From Klebsormidium nitens (Eukaryota; Streptophyta; Klebsormidiophyceae; Klebsormidiales; Klebsormidiaceae): 30,009 nt of DNA. Of the stretch, positions 14,095 to 24,700 are shown piece by piece. The notes under the pieces were generated by a model. It was not told the origin of the DNA and did no database searches. It was given only the letters and a program-made list of their open reading frames with translations. The translations under genes were made by a program, and so were the position numbers. Within the stretch, counting starts at the first letter, position 1; every line of letters starts with the position of its first letter. The stretch lies in NCBI GenBank assembly GCA_000708835.1, contig DF237713.1, positions 1-30,009 on the forward strand, given 5' to 3'.

Positions 14095-17000
14095 TCAACT
14101 ACCTGCAGGAGGAAGCTTCAAACGAACAACCCATTGCTTTATGCTTTTGAGCACGGCAGGGACTTCCTCATCTCTTAGAACTTTCTTGCCCTTGGACCAA
14201 GATTGCCATCCGTACTCATCAAACCTCTCTGTCGGCACCACATGCACTAATCGAACCTTCACTCCGCTTGCGCTGGCGCGCTCCACCAGCAGCCGCATCC
14301 CTTCCGCACTGGTTCGATGCTGGACGTTGCGCGTAAACTGGACAGCGTTGACCCAGCCGTCGCCCGAGCAGACTAGTGAATCCCAAGACTCCTGCACTTT
14401 TACCAACGGCTTTACATACGTCCGCACCAGCTTCGCCAAGTCGATTCCTTCGCTTGATGCGTCGTACTTCTTTTCTTTGCTGCCCCCAAACGCATCCCGG
14501 ATCTCCTTGATCGCTTGCTCCCTCTGCCTCTCCTCCGCTTCTGTCTCCGTTCGTGGCCGACCCACTGTCCCCTTGGACACCTCCTTTACATCCTCGGGAT
14601 CTAGCGCTATGCCCTGCTGACACATGTCATGCCCGTACTGCTCTAGAAGATCCCCGGTCATCTTGCCCAAGGTCGGCTCCTCAGCTGCAGCGCGCAGCAT
14701 CTCCGTCAGGTCCCGCCACCGGCCGAGCTTAGCTTTCTGGTAGACGAGCTCTTTGATCCGTTGCGAACCGAGGGTGTACCCGACCCACTCAAGGTCTTCT
14801 GTCGCCTGCACATGACAAGATTGCAGAGGTGATTCGGCTGCAAGTCCGTGGTATGTGGTCCATGTGCAGATGAGCGCATGCCCTCAAGTCTGCTGCACAC
14901 CTCCGCTTCAACTTGAGAGCACTTCAAAATGAGCTTTATAAGCACAGGACCAACTAGAGAGGAGCCCATTGTGTCACCTGCTTCGTATTGCTCAACCATG
15001 CAATCCAAGCGAACAAGCACCGCAAAGATCAAAGATGAGAGGTCGGCTATCATTTCAGCCATAACTTTTGACCTGTGCTTCAAGCTGACTCACCTCGATG
15101 TGTGCGAAGATGTGCCGCACTTCACTGTCCGAAGACTGGGCGCTCAGATTGTACAGCTCCACGGCCTGGTCAGCATCCAGCGTGCGCGCGATGTCGTCGA
15201 AAGACAGGATAGGGTTCGCCAAGACGTGCCTGACGAGCCCGCCAAACTCCTCCACGCGCTTCTCCATCTGCTCTTGCGACACCTGGTCGTAGAGGTGCTC
15301 CCGGCAGTCCTCCAGCTCCTTCAGCGTCCACACTGGCAGCCACCACAGGAAGCATCTCCTGCACCACCAATCCAGATTGCCCGGGTCACGAAAGCGAAGT
15401 GCCTGCTGCGGCAAAAGGTTGGGGTCAGAAGAAGTGTAAGAGCCACTAGACAACCAGCCTGTCTTTGCCAATGAATGGAAGGAAAATCGCAGGTGTCAAG
15501 CACCAGGAGGTAAAAGATGATCCTAAAAGAAAGAGGGGTTGCAAGAAGGAGCCCGAAGGAGGCGGCCTTGGAGCCAGGTTTGAACAATTTCCAGCAAGGT
15601 GCTGCGGTATCAATGGCTTGCAGCCAGGGTTCAGAGCGTCCATAATATAGCCAAGGTTGCAGAACAACAAGAACAGAGGGACCGAACAACAAGCACCCAT
15701 CTACAGTTGCGCGCTGCAGGCCTAGGCAAGCACCCAGGACCTTGGATACGTCAAGGATCCGATTCTTCTCAACGATGAAGAGGTCAATTTGGAGCAGGTA
15801 TTGTCTTTGTTCCAACGACTTACTCTCCCTTGCGGAACTCCCAGTAGTTGTCTCTGTTGGGCGAGCACAGTACCACGCAGCGACCATAACCCCGGAACTG
15901 CGTGTGAGGGGGTGCTCGTCCATCTATCACTTGCCAGACAGTGGGGCGCGAAGAGAGAGCTGCACAAGAAGAGAGGCCAATCACTTCTGGTGAGAATGCG
16001 CCGAGACCTCCCACATACTACTTCATCCACAGGCCCAGACCCAGAGTGTGCGCTTTCGCAGGGGCTTACACTGTCATCACGAAAGCCCACTTGCAGTCAA
16101 TATCCACCAACATAGGACCTTTGCATTCCTTGAAGCTAGAGCCAACTACCATTTGCTGCGTAAAATGCTTTTCGCGGTTGCAACAACATGAGAAACTGTT
16201 TGCTTACATTCAAGGGATGGGAAGTCAGCAGCGCTTTCAGAAGCCCATTTTACGTTGATGGCGGAAGGATCTGAAAAATCGAAGAAGATGATGGTGTCCT
16301 GTGTAGCCTGATCCTTGTACCTGCAAAGGCAGACTGAGAATGTTGGCAGAAGACGGGGAAGCATGATCTCCCTCATCTGGGAAGGCCTTGTTAGAAGCGA
16401 GGTGCAAAGCATGATGCTCAGCGACACACGCCACAAGTAAAAGCAGGCGACTACAGAGTTGGACGACCAGGACTTGGTGCATGCGTACCTGTATGCCACT
16501 TGTGCCCCCTGCCCTGCTAAGTGGTGCAGGAGGAGGACTGCAAAGGCAGACTTTCCGATGCCCGGGGTGCCACTCAGGACCACCGCAAAGTTGTCCCCAA
16601 GAGCCTCGAGCTTCGTCAGTACCGTGCGGTAGCACTCCCGGATGACAATGCTTTTCCGCAGGCCTGGCGGCAATCTGACCCTAAGCTCGGGCGGGATCTG
16701 TATGACTCCACTGGCAGTGTCCGCTCGCGCAATGAACTCAGCGTACTTCTGGAGCCCCTCTGGAACAAAGAGCAAATCATTCTTGTGGTGGGGGCTGACC
16801 ACCCGGAGATCAGACACTCTTGTGCCGTCACAAGAAACTCTACACCAGCCTCCACCGCAGCAAATCACCTTTGTGGTGGGCACTGACCACCGGCAGACCA
16901 GACACTCCAAAGCAGAAACTCTACACCAGTCACACAGCGCCTGAAACACCAATCAAGCAGACGACTATGCTGACAGGTGCGGCGAGTGCAGGTGGAGATA

Positions 17001-18028
17001 GGCACAAAGACTCACCCAGGACTGCAGGGTCTGGGGCCGCCGCCGCTGCTCACGACAGCAGCTATCTGTCAGCACTCCACATGCAGTCTCTGGATGAGCA
17101 AATTGCCAATGCTAAGCATAAACAGCGACGATGAGGTTGGAAGGAATTGCTCTGCACCGTAAGACCTTTCCGCCTGCAGGCTGACATGACCCATCAAGCA
17201 ACACAGGAACTGCAGGCAAACCCAGATACAAAAACCCTTCTGAAGCAGCAGCAGCTATGTGAACTCTCTGCACTTCAGGTCGTTCATGACCCATCGAGCA
17301 ATACCTGAACTGCAAGCAAAGACAAATAGAGAACCCTCTATGCAGTGTGCCCAACCACCCTCCTTGAGAAACATCGACAAGCAGCAAGGAAAATCCCTGC
17401 AGCACAACATTGGCAGCAGAACGCCACCTATGGTCTTTTCCCATCTGTGATTTGCTGGGCTGCTCCAAGGAGAGAATGTCTGCATAAGATCACTTTCCAT
17501 GCGTTAGACGCCGGCCGACACACCTGGTGTCTGCTGCAGCTTCAGATTTCCCAGCTCTGCCTGCACGAGCGCGGTCAGTCGCTGCTCGAGCGCGGCCTTC
17601 TCCTGCTGCAGCGCGACCTTCTCCTGCTGCAACAACTCTGTGCTCTTGCCATCAGCCGCAGCCGCAGCCGCAGCCGCAGCTACAGCGTCGATCTGGTTCT
17701 CCACACGATCAATCCTCTTCTCCACACGCTCGATACTCAGCTTGAGGGCCTGTGCCTTGAGCACCTGAGGCTTACTGTCATCCCCAGTGGGACTCCCAGC
17801 GGACTCTGCTCTTCCCTGGGGGGTCTCTGCCCTCGGCGAGAGGCGCCTCAGTCCCGACCCCACCCTGTACTCGGGGTGGAACCGGCCCAGCCTCGATCCC
17901 TCAAACAGAGGGCGAGGAAGTGCCCTGAACGCAGATCGCCGGGGCGTTGCAGGGGCATTGCCTGCCTGCCCGCACGAACATAAAGGCTTCGCCCCGGCCG
18001 CCTTGAAGAGCACTGCGCCAGACGCCAT
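14095..18028 (-). CDS. Crinkler/RHS-type P-loop NTPase with C-terminal nuclease-like domain
   Basis: Exons: 18028-17524, 17209-17166, 17065-17016, 16794-16489, 16320-16208, 15959-15824, 15358-15094 and 14805-14095 (TGA); in-phase sum 709 residues. Residues 1-168 hold a basic/Ala-rich start with no LxLFLAK-like motif, then a coiled coil (about 92-163) with an alanine run. The NTPase starts near 250 (IVIRECY). Walker A is GTPGIGKS (275-282), Walker B-like VWQVIDG has its Asp at 352, and LCSPNRDNYWEF, LPVWTLKELEDC (about 392-403) and FGGLVRHVL (from 423) follow in the order seen in Crinkler/RHS NTPases. The C-terminal 236 residues show VQFTRNVQH (about 628) and VHVVPTERFDEY, like the restriction-endonuclease-fold domain of the family. 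Known members are effectors or genome-conflict proteins; the role here is unknown. Exons 2 and 3 are least certain: exon 2 uses a weak GTCTTA donor and was chosen by phase. No break was seen from exon 4 on. Confidence 0.83.
15359..15823 (-). other. Intron 6 of the Crinkler-like gene (465 nt)
   Basis: This intron lies between the WEFRKGE and RCFLWWLPVW exons. The flanks join in phase with a GTAAGT donor at 15823-15818 and a GCAG acceptor. An open frame continues upstream of the acceptor (containing QALRFRDPGN), but its phase does not fit the preceding exon, so it was not included. Confidence 0.6.
16782..16945. repeat. Imperfect tandem duplication covering the start of Crinkler-like exon 4
   Basis: About 85 bp starting near 16782 are repeated directly from about 16868. 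Shared words are TGTGGTGGG, CTGACCAC, AGACACTC and AGAAACTCTACACCAG. On the coding strand each copy has a GTGGTCAG 3' splice site followed by a near-identical exon start: PHHKNDLL after the copy at 16795, AHHKGDLL after the copy at 16883. Only the copy nearer the NTPase continues into the gene body. Confidence 0.8.
17175..17345. repeat. Imperfect tandem duplication covering Crinkler-like exon 2
   Basis: Sequence at about 17181-17245 is repeated at about 17280-17345, exactly 100 bp away at the splice site. Each copy has a TTGC(C/T)TGCAG-like acceptor on the minus strand, then VPVLLDGSC or VQVLLDGS. The copy at 17309 runs into a TGA after the Ser codon, while the copy at 17209 stays open, so the latter was used in the gene model. 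Confidence 0.75.
17655..17690. repeat. GCAGCC hexanucleotide run inside a coding exon
   Basis: A short (GCAGCC)n microsatellite in exon 1 of the Crinkler-like gene encodes the alanine run that interrupts the predicted coiled coil. Confidence 0.75.
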
Positions 18029-18769
18029 AGAACCTCACCAGTGACGTCCCGCAGAGACCAGTGAATGCGGCGCTTGAGCCCTCCCAACCTGCCACTCAGC
18101 CCTCGCACTCGACCACGATCTTAGATGACGAAGCTGAGGCCCAGAAGGGCGCTAGATTCAGGGGTACCGAGCGTTGATATGCCCGAATCAAAGGGCGAGA
18201 TTTTCTCACGTGGGCGAGCCCTTCTAGGACAGAATCAAGCGACGCTGGAGCGACCGCTTTAAGGACAGAGTTTCCGAGAGTTTTTGTGCTCGTCTTGTCG
18301 GTTATGCCCAGGAAGATCACGATCCTCCTGCTTCAAGCCTTTGCTCATGCGTTGGCACTAAGTATCCCAATCAGTCCGCCTTTCAAAAGGGCTCTGGCAC
18401 TGAATTTTCCTTGACTTCAAGGTCTCTCACATCCCTCGTTGCTGGAGTGACTCTGCATCGTGGACTTGATCAAGTTGATGCCAATCAGGGTAGCCCCCCG
18501 GACCCAAAGAGGTGCAGGTCGGCAGGGGGGTCGAACCGTGGGGTCGAAAACCCCCCGTAACGGACGGTGCGCACCACATTGTGCTGAATTTCCTGAACCG
18601 AGCTCTCGCTTAGGGGTAAGAGCCGATATTCGGTCTTATTTTCCTAAAAGAGTGCTTGACAACGTAAATTGCGATAGATAGCACGTTGTATGGTCTAATA
18701 CTACGTACATATTTGCACCAGAGGGGCGGCAGGAAACAACTCCTACTATTATATTGGTTATACTTTTTG

Positions 18770-18808
18770 GCGAATGCCCACATTGCGCCGACAGGCGTGG
18801 GCATTTGC
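18770..18808. repeat. Imperfect hairpin, 12-bp arms
   Basis: The arms GCGAATGCCCAC (18770-18781) and GTGGGCATTTGC (18797-18808) pair at 11 of 12 positions around a 15-nt loop. Function unknown. Confidence 0.6.
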
Positions 18809-19094
18809 CTTGCATTTGGGTTGTTTGTTTCTATCCCGTTTCCGCTCCCACAACCATTGCCGCATGAACACTAAAATTTTGCCGACAGTTCTTATAAAAC
18901 TTCCGGCCAATGGCGATGCAGTATAGTTGTCCGTATCGACAACTAGGTACGGGGGCACTGAGCAGACTGAACTTACCGTCGCAGTACACTGACGGTACGT
19001 ACCGGACCGCGGGCTGGAGTCCAGTCACAGGCTGCAGACTGCCGCCAGGTCAGTACCGTACCACCGTCCAAAAAACCTTCCCGCGGTACGGTAC

Positions 19095-19122
19095 GAATAT
19101 GACCTACTGAATATGACCTACT
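19095..19122. repeat. Perfect 14-bp tandem duplication
   Basis: GAATATGACCTACT occurs twice, back to back. It lies just inside the right arm of the inverted-repeat pair. Confidence 0.85.
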
Positions 19123-19446
19123 GCGGTACGTAGCGTATATTAGACCGCACACTGTTGGATTCGATTTAATTAATCATATAGCCCGCATATATGTGCGAAT
19201 ATACGCTATTCTACATTTGCATAGGGCTGTTTGCAGTAGTCTCCTCTATCCAATATATTCAATAAATTTGCCTCTGAAGGCAATAGGGGGACGTCAAGCA
19301 TTCGCCAATTTTTAGCGATTCTCAATCGCAGGCATAACTTGTCTTCCGAAAAATCAATAAGAAGGGATGCAATTTTTTGGGTATGGCCTTACTACATACA
19401 TATTCGCAAAGAGCCCTAGAAAGGAAAGTGTCCCACTGCGTATCGA

Positions 19447-19484
19447 TTATACTTTTCTTCCGGAAAGACAGAAGAAAAGTATAA
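19447..19484. repeat. Perfect 14-bp inverted repeat (hairpin)
   Basis: TTATACTTTTCTTC at 19447-19460 is exactly complementary to GAAGAAAAGTATAA at 19471-19484, with a 10-nt loop. It could be a cruciform, a transcript hairpin or the end of a small mobile element. It is not followed by a T run that would suggest a terminator. Confidence 0.8.
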
Positions 19485-19610
19485 CCTTCTCCCGGTCGGT
19501 CGCGATTCCCGAAGTTCCTGTCCATCGGCCGCCATCCCGGGCTCTTTCTCCCTCCCCCCCTGAGAGCCGCCCAAATAAACACTATTTTCCAGGAAATTGC
19601 CCAGTTTGGT

Positions 19611-19995
19611 TGGAGATAAGACGAGAGCCGGACACGAGAAACTCATGTCGTACCTGTCTTTCCTGTCTGCGCGCTCTGTTAATTACAAAATCTCGAACAT
19701 TTTTCCTGGGATGGTTGTAGGAGATAAGACGAGAGCCGGACACGAGAAACTCCTGTCTTTCCTGTCTTTCCTGTCTGCTCAAACTGTTAATTACAAAATT
19801 CCAGACATTTTGCCAGGTATGGTTGGAAATAAGACGAGAGCCGGACACGAGAAACTCCTGTCTTTCCTGTCTTTCCTGTCTTTCCTGTCTGCTCGTACTT
19901 TTAACTGCAAAATTCCGGACATTTTGCCCGGTATCGTTGAGGATAAGACGAGAGCCGGACACAAGAAACTCCTGTCGCTCGCTCACAAATGGATG
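19611..19995. repeat. Nested tandem repeat, 105-114 bp units with an inner 9-bp repeat
   Basis: The word GATAAGACGAGAGCCGGACAC, or a close variant, recurs at about 19615, 19723, 19828 and 19942, spacings of 108, 105 and 114 bp. Inside each unit CTGTCTTTC is repeated one, two and three times from left to right, which explains much of the length change. Units end with a GTTAATTACAAAATTCC-like block and GGTATGGTTG. All spacings are multiples of three. The plus frame stays open from about 19597 to 20112, giving repeats that contain KTRAGHEKLL and LSF triplets. The minus strand is also open from 19986 to 19582. Neither frame begins with ATG at its end, so coding status is unproven. Confidence 0.85.
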
Positions 19996-20112
19996 ACATA
20001 TTCACCGGAATGGTCAGTGAATACGCCGACCCTCTTGTGCAATGCTTTTGTCTGTCCCGTCTGCTTGTCATCCCACTCAGTATATTACAAAATAAAACAA
20101 TATATGTGCTAG

Positions 20113-20995
20113 AATGTCTGGAGAATAAGCAGAGGGCACCATTTGGGTCTTCCTTCTCGTCAAGAGGACTGTTGTTCAAACTGTTGTTCAACGCGCTTGC
20201 AGACTTCCATGAAGGATTGAGGGAATGCTGTTATTACAAGCTGCCTCGAGCTGTGAGACCAGCTCCAGGGCCAATTGCAATGGCACAGCACGGCACTTTC
20301 CTGCAAGTGTGGGGCGTCAGGCGCGCTAGCTGCTGGCAGGTGCAGCTGGGTAAGGCGCAGCGTGTTTGGGAGTGCAGCGTTTTGCATCTGCCTTTTGAGG
20401 AGTTGCGGGCGGTGGCAAGCTGCGTCACAGGGCTGGCAAGCTGCGGCACAGCGCCCGGCAAGTTGTGGCATGCTGTGGCCCATTTGATGAGCTGGCAGCG
20501 GCAGGCTGTGGCATGGGGCGGGCAAGGCTGTGGCAGGGTAAGCTGTTGGTGGCAAGGCGGCGGCAAGGCGGCGGCATTGTGTGGCAGCCCTGCATGCATG
20601 CCACCTGTCCAGGGTTCGTACCTAGCTTGGAAACTTTCAAGAAAGAGGCATTTCCAAGACAAAAGAGCTTAGGGCCATAGTCAAGAAGGCATTTCAAGTT
20701 CAGGCTCTCTCAAGAAGATGAGCACGGCGCCAGGTTGCAAGAGCGGGTAAGTATCGCACCCCCTCACCTTTTGCTTTTTACACACTGCCCTAAGATTACC
20801 TTGAGGGTTGCTCTGATGCTTCTTATCAGGTATCAACATGTAAGTTGCAGGAGGGGTAACGTTTCATCTCTCGAATGTTTGCGGCGGGCAAATAGTTTTG
20901 AGATTAGGATTGAGAGGCGTCTTAAGAAAAGGGACTGAGGTATGATTTCACATATGCCATGCATGTCGTCCGTATCTTGATTCATCTTTTGATAG
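20113..20995. other. Spacer with GGCAAGCTG-rich low-complexity DNA
   Basis: Words such as GGCAAGCTGTGGCA, GGCAAGGCGGC and GGCAGG recur at about 20400-20590, giving apparent open frames on both strands that have no known match. A potential mini-exon, ATG at 20718 with a GTAAGT donor at 20747, is the only gene-like signal. It could not be joined in phase to the next gene. Confidence 0.45.
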
Positions 20996-20999
20996 GCTA

Positions 21000-21615
21000 A
21001 AGCGGCGCTTGCTGTCGGCTGATTGATGGCATCTCTTTGAGCTAATTGGAGGCCTGCTGTTGAGCCGACTTGAGGCTCATTGTACCCTACATAGGGTTGG
21101 TTTCAGGCACACTGTTGGGCTGATCGGGGGGGGAGGTGCTGTAGGGCTTTTTTTTGCTTGCTGTGGGGCTGCTCTGACTCCAAGCTGGTGGGCTAATTGG
21201 GCACCCGGCTGTGGAGCTGACTTGGGGCCCATCATAGGGTCGGTTTCACGCCCGCTGTTGGGCTGATTTGGGGGATTGCTGCCGGGCAAAATTCCCTGCT
21301 CGCTGTGGGGCTAATCTGGCGTAATGCAGTTGGGCTGATTTGTCACTTACTATGGGCTGTAGTGGCACCCGCTGATGGCTGATTGGGGGCCCATTGTCGG
21401 GCTGGTCTTGGGGCTTGCTGTGGGGCTGATTCAGGGCCCGCTGTTTTGGCTGGTTTGGAGCCCGCTTTCGAACTAATCAGTTGGCACTGTGTAGCTGATT
21501 TGAAGTTCGCTGTGAGGCAGATTCTGAGGCCTTTGCGGGGCCGTTGGTGGCCTGATTGAAGGCTCGCTGTGGGGCTGGTTTGAGAAACGTCTGGTTGATC
21601 TTGGGCCTGCTATTC
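21000..21615. repeat. Degenerate minisatellite with core GGGCTGATTTGGGG-CCCGCTGT
   Basis: The core alternates between GGGCTGATT-type words and (C)CCGCTGT/TTGCTGTGGG-type words every 30-40 bp, about 15-20 times. Divergence between copies is high. It ends just before the helicase gene. No protein is expected; open frames here are by-products of the repeat. Confidence 0.75.
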
Positions 21616-21748
21616 CATACTGATGCATTTTCGAAAGCACAGAGCATAGGGTGAAATGTGGACTGACTTTTGAGCCCCGTTCGTGATGGCAGAAGATGGA
21701 TCCGTACGAGCCTCAAGCCCAGTCTACTCTGGCCTGCAATCACCTTAA

Positions 21749-24700
21749 GAAGGATTGACAAAGCAGCCGGCAAAACGGAGGCGCCGTCGCGGCGTTCAAG
21801 ACACGGCCGCCAGCAGCCTGCCACAAGCTGGAGAGATGCAAGTGAGTATTTTGTTGAATGGAGTCTTTGCCCTTCTCTGAATTGCAAAGCTTGATTACTC
21901 GGACGCGTTCAATGCATGTACACGATTCTGGTGAGCGGCGGTGTTTAGTGTGCCGCGTGTTTGGCATGGCAGCTTGCAGCTTGGCCTCTTGCGCACCTGG
22001 GTATTCAAACACTTCCTATTGTGCACGTGCTTCTGACGCTAAAGGCCATGTACATTGGAGTACGTTGCCCAATTGCTGACGCTCTGAGTGACACCTGCAA
22101 AATGCTCACACCATCTGATGTTTGTCCTTCCCCAGACGGATGAAACCACCCAAGTCGCGGCAGAGCTTGAAGCGGGGCCCAAACCCGTGGCACCCCTGCC
22201 ACAGGATGATGGGAGTGGGGGGGAGATTTTGCACGCCAGCGCACTTGATGCGGTGAGACGACGCCCCGCCTCATTGACGTCTGCAGCCATTCCAGAGCGT
22301 ATGCGTTGTGTTGGATGGCTAACGCTCTTGTCCCAGTGTCCAGATTGTTCTCAAACTTCTTTGGTGCTATGGCGCATGGGGGAAAGCTATTTTTTGTCTC
22401 TGGATTCTGCTGAATCTGAGAATTTTCGAATGGGGTCAGGTCCCGAGGAAGCCCAATGACCCTCAACACAACATCAATTCGTGGAATTTGAAATGATTAA
22501 GGGACTTGTTTTTCAGCCAAAAACCACAACTCCGTGGCTTTTCATTGCAGGTGCACGAGACGGAGGAGCCACGAGCATCCAGTTCGCATGGCCTGCTTGA
22601 CCCCAACCACTTTCACACTTTCCAGCGCAACCTGAAAGAGGAGTTGGCGACAGCGACCAACGATTCTGAGGTTAGTGGATCCCTCTGATCCTTCTGACTA
22701 GGCTCTTCCCCTTCAGCACTCAGCGGACAGCGGGCAAATGACCTGGACCGTTCAACGCAACCCCGGAATGGCTGCTGACGTCATAAAGAATGACCCAAAC
22801 TCAAAACTACAGAGTCTGTACACTTGAGATACTCGGACAGGGAGAGAGAGTTTCTTAGTTGCCAGTTGCCAGTCAAGTTACGCGGGATATATCATAGATG
22901 ACTCTCGACCACAGAATGAAGCCACAAAATTTGGACATTCGGATAGGGGTCTGGTCCGTCAATTCCGTCCGGATGGCTGCTGACGTCATGGAAAGAGGCT
23001 CCAAAGTCAGAATCATGGTAGAAAAGTCGGGCACTTGGAGGGGGGGTTTGGGCCGTCAATCGCTTCGGGGTGGCTGCTGTTATCATTGGTAGAAACTCAG
23101 GCCGGGCTTTGGACGGCCGTCAGTTGTAGCCAAAAATCGTAAGATCAACAGCGCTTGCCGCCCTCTCTCTCAAGTTGCTTTCTTGATTTCTTCTCACGAC
23201 AGACTGCACGCACGCTTGTGCAGGCGAGCTGCGGTCATGATGACCGGCAGCATGCGCGCCTTTTCAGTGAGGAGTTGCAGGGCTCAGAGTCAGAAGGGGT
23301 TGGCGAGACCATTGACGAGGTAGAGTACACCAGAGAGAAGGAGTCGTCCGACGAAGAGAATTCCCAGGATCTCAGCTTCATCAACAACGAACCCAAAACC
23401 GGTCAGAATCCCTTGATCACCTACGGCCAAATGAACGCTGCAATTGAAAGCGACTCGGAGCCAAGCCTCTCTCAGCTTCTGGTGGGGCGCTTCAAGCGGC
23501 GGGCACCTGCTGGAGCAACCGGCTCGCCCCAAAACAGGCGGCGCCCCCGTGTGGTGCACTCGTCGCCCGAGCCCTCTGCTGACCTTTCTCCGGCAAACCA
23601 AAGCCAGCAGCGTGGCTCTGACAAGGGCGGGACTGATCAGCCGATGCTGGACGCCGGCGCCAGCTCTGACGATGCTCCACGGCCCGAAGACGACGGCTCG
23701 TTGGACGAGTTTGACCTGGACCTCTTGGACGAGTTCGCAATATGCGAGATTGTGCCGCGTGCACGATCACGGGCTGGGACCTTGGTGAGCACATCTCCCT
23801 TTCTGCGCTGACTTCCCATTCCGTTCCGAGGATGTCCTTTGCGAATGAATTGGCTCACTGTGTTCTGGTCAGCAGGTTTCAGTGGTTCGTGTACATTTCG
23901 ACGTAATCACCAAGGACAACCAGTCATGTACACAAATTACGTGTTGAAAAGCTCGTTGCGCTTGATCTGAACCCCTTCAGCTTTCAAACTTGGTGCGCTC
24001 AAGTCTGAACTCCTGGATCATCGAAGTCTGGTTAGCGCTTGATTGGTTAAGATTTTTAAACCCGTATCTAGAGCGCAGAAGTCTGCTGAGCGCTTGGATC
24101 AAGTCCTGAAGTGCAAAAGTCCGGTTGGCGCTTTTCTGTGTGCACAAAGTCCAGATTTCCTGGAGCGCTCAAAGCTGAGTAGCGCCAAAGGCCTGTTCAA
24201 ATCATTCACGTACGAATAGCATCCAATCAAAAAGCCCGTCAGAGGCCTTTTGGACTGCCAAGTTTGCAGGCGTTCACTGAACTTATGCGCCTGTATTCAA
24301 CGCATCTTTCTAATCGAGAGTTGCGCTGTCGGTTCTAAGGCAATCCGGTGCCATTTGCTTGGCAGCTTTTCAGCCAGATCGTGTACATCTCGACATAATC
24401 AACTTTAAAACAATTGCTGCTGTACACAGGTCGGAAGTCAAAAAGCGTTTTGCTCCTGGTCATTCGGTCATCAAGAACGTTTGCTGAGCTTTTCTTTTGA
24501 ACTTATCTTGTGACGGTATAGTTTTTTGAGACCTTGACTGATTCCTTTTACTATCTCTTTGCAGCCCTCAGCCGCTGGCGCACTTCTGAGTTTGCTCCAT
24601 GCGACTGGGGTGCCTCCTTCAGAGCTGTCCACGCCAGTCTTGAACGCGCCGCAGCCCGATCCTGTCGATGCTCCCCCTTCTCCCGCCATCCCCTGTCCGC

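Larger units (their letters stand above)
18692..19146. repeat. Inverted-repeat pair about 450 bp apart, possible MITE-like ends
   Basis: GGTCTAATACTACGTAC at 18692-18708 matches the reverse complement of 19126-19146 over all 17 bases, apart from a 4-nt insertion in the right arm. The interval is AT-rich, non-coding and full of GGTACG/TACCGT words. No target-site duplication could be defined, so a mobile-element origin is only a possibility. Confidence 0.4.
18029..19600. other. Gene-poor AT-rich region upstream of the Crinkler-like gene
   Basis: It contains the presumed promoter of the Crinkler-like gene next to 18028. An open minus-strand stretch at 18320-18096 ends in TGA but has no ATG and no recognised homology. 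From about 18640 the DNA is AT-rich and has several inverted and direct repeats, listed separately. No other gene was found. Confidence 0.5.

Noticed and set aside
18096-18320. Minus-strand ORF of 74 codons upstream of the Crinkler-like gene
   Set aside because: It has no ATG and no known similarity, and its stop prevents joining to the gene body. It may be an old exon, but support is too weak.
18525-18540. tRNA B-box-like GGTTCGACCCC on the minus strand
   Set aside because: No A box, acceptor stem or cloverleaf could be drawn around it.
20160-20672. Open frames on both strands in GGCAAGCTG-rich DNA
   Set aside because: They reflect low-complexity repeats that suppress stop codons; no homology or splice context supports them.
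20718-20746. Possible first exon of the helicase gene (ATG plus GTAAGT donor)
   Set aside because: It ends in phase 2, while the usable acceptors before the KRRRRR exon, past the TAA, need phase 1.
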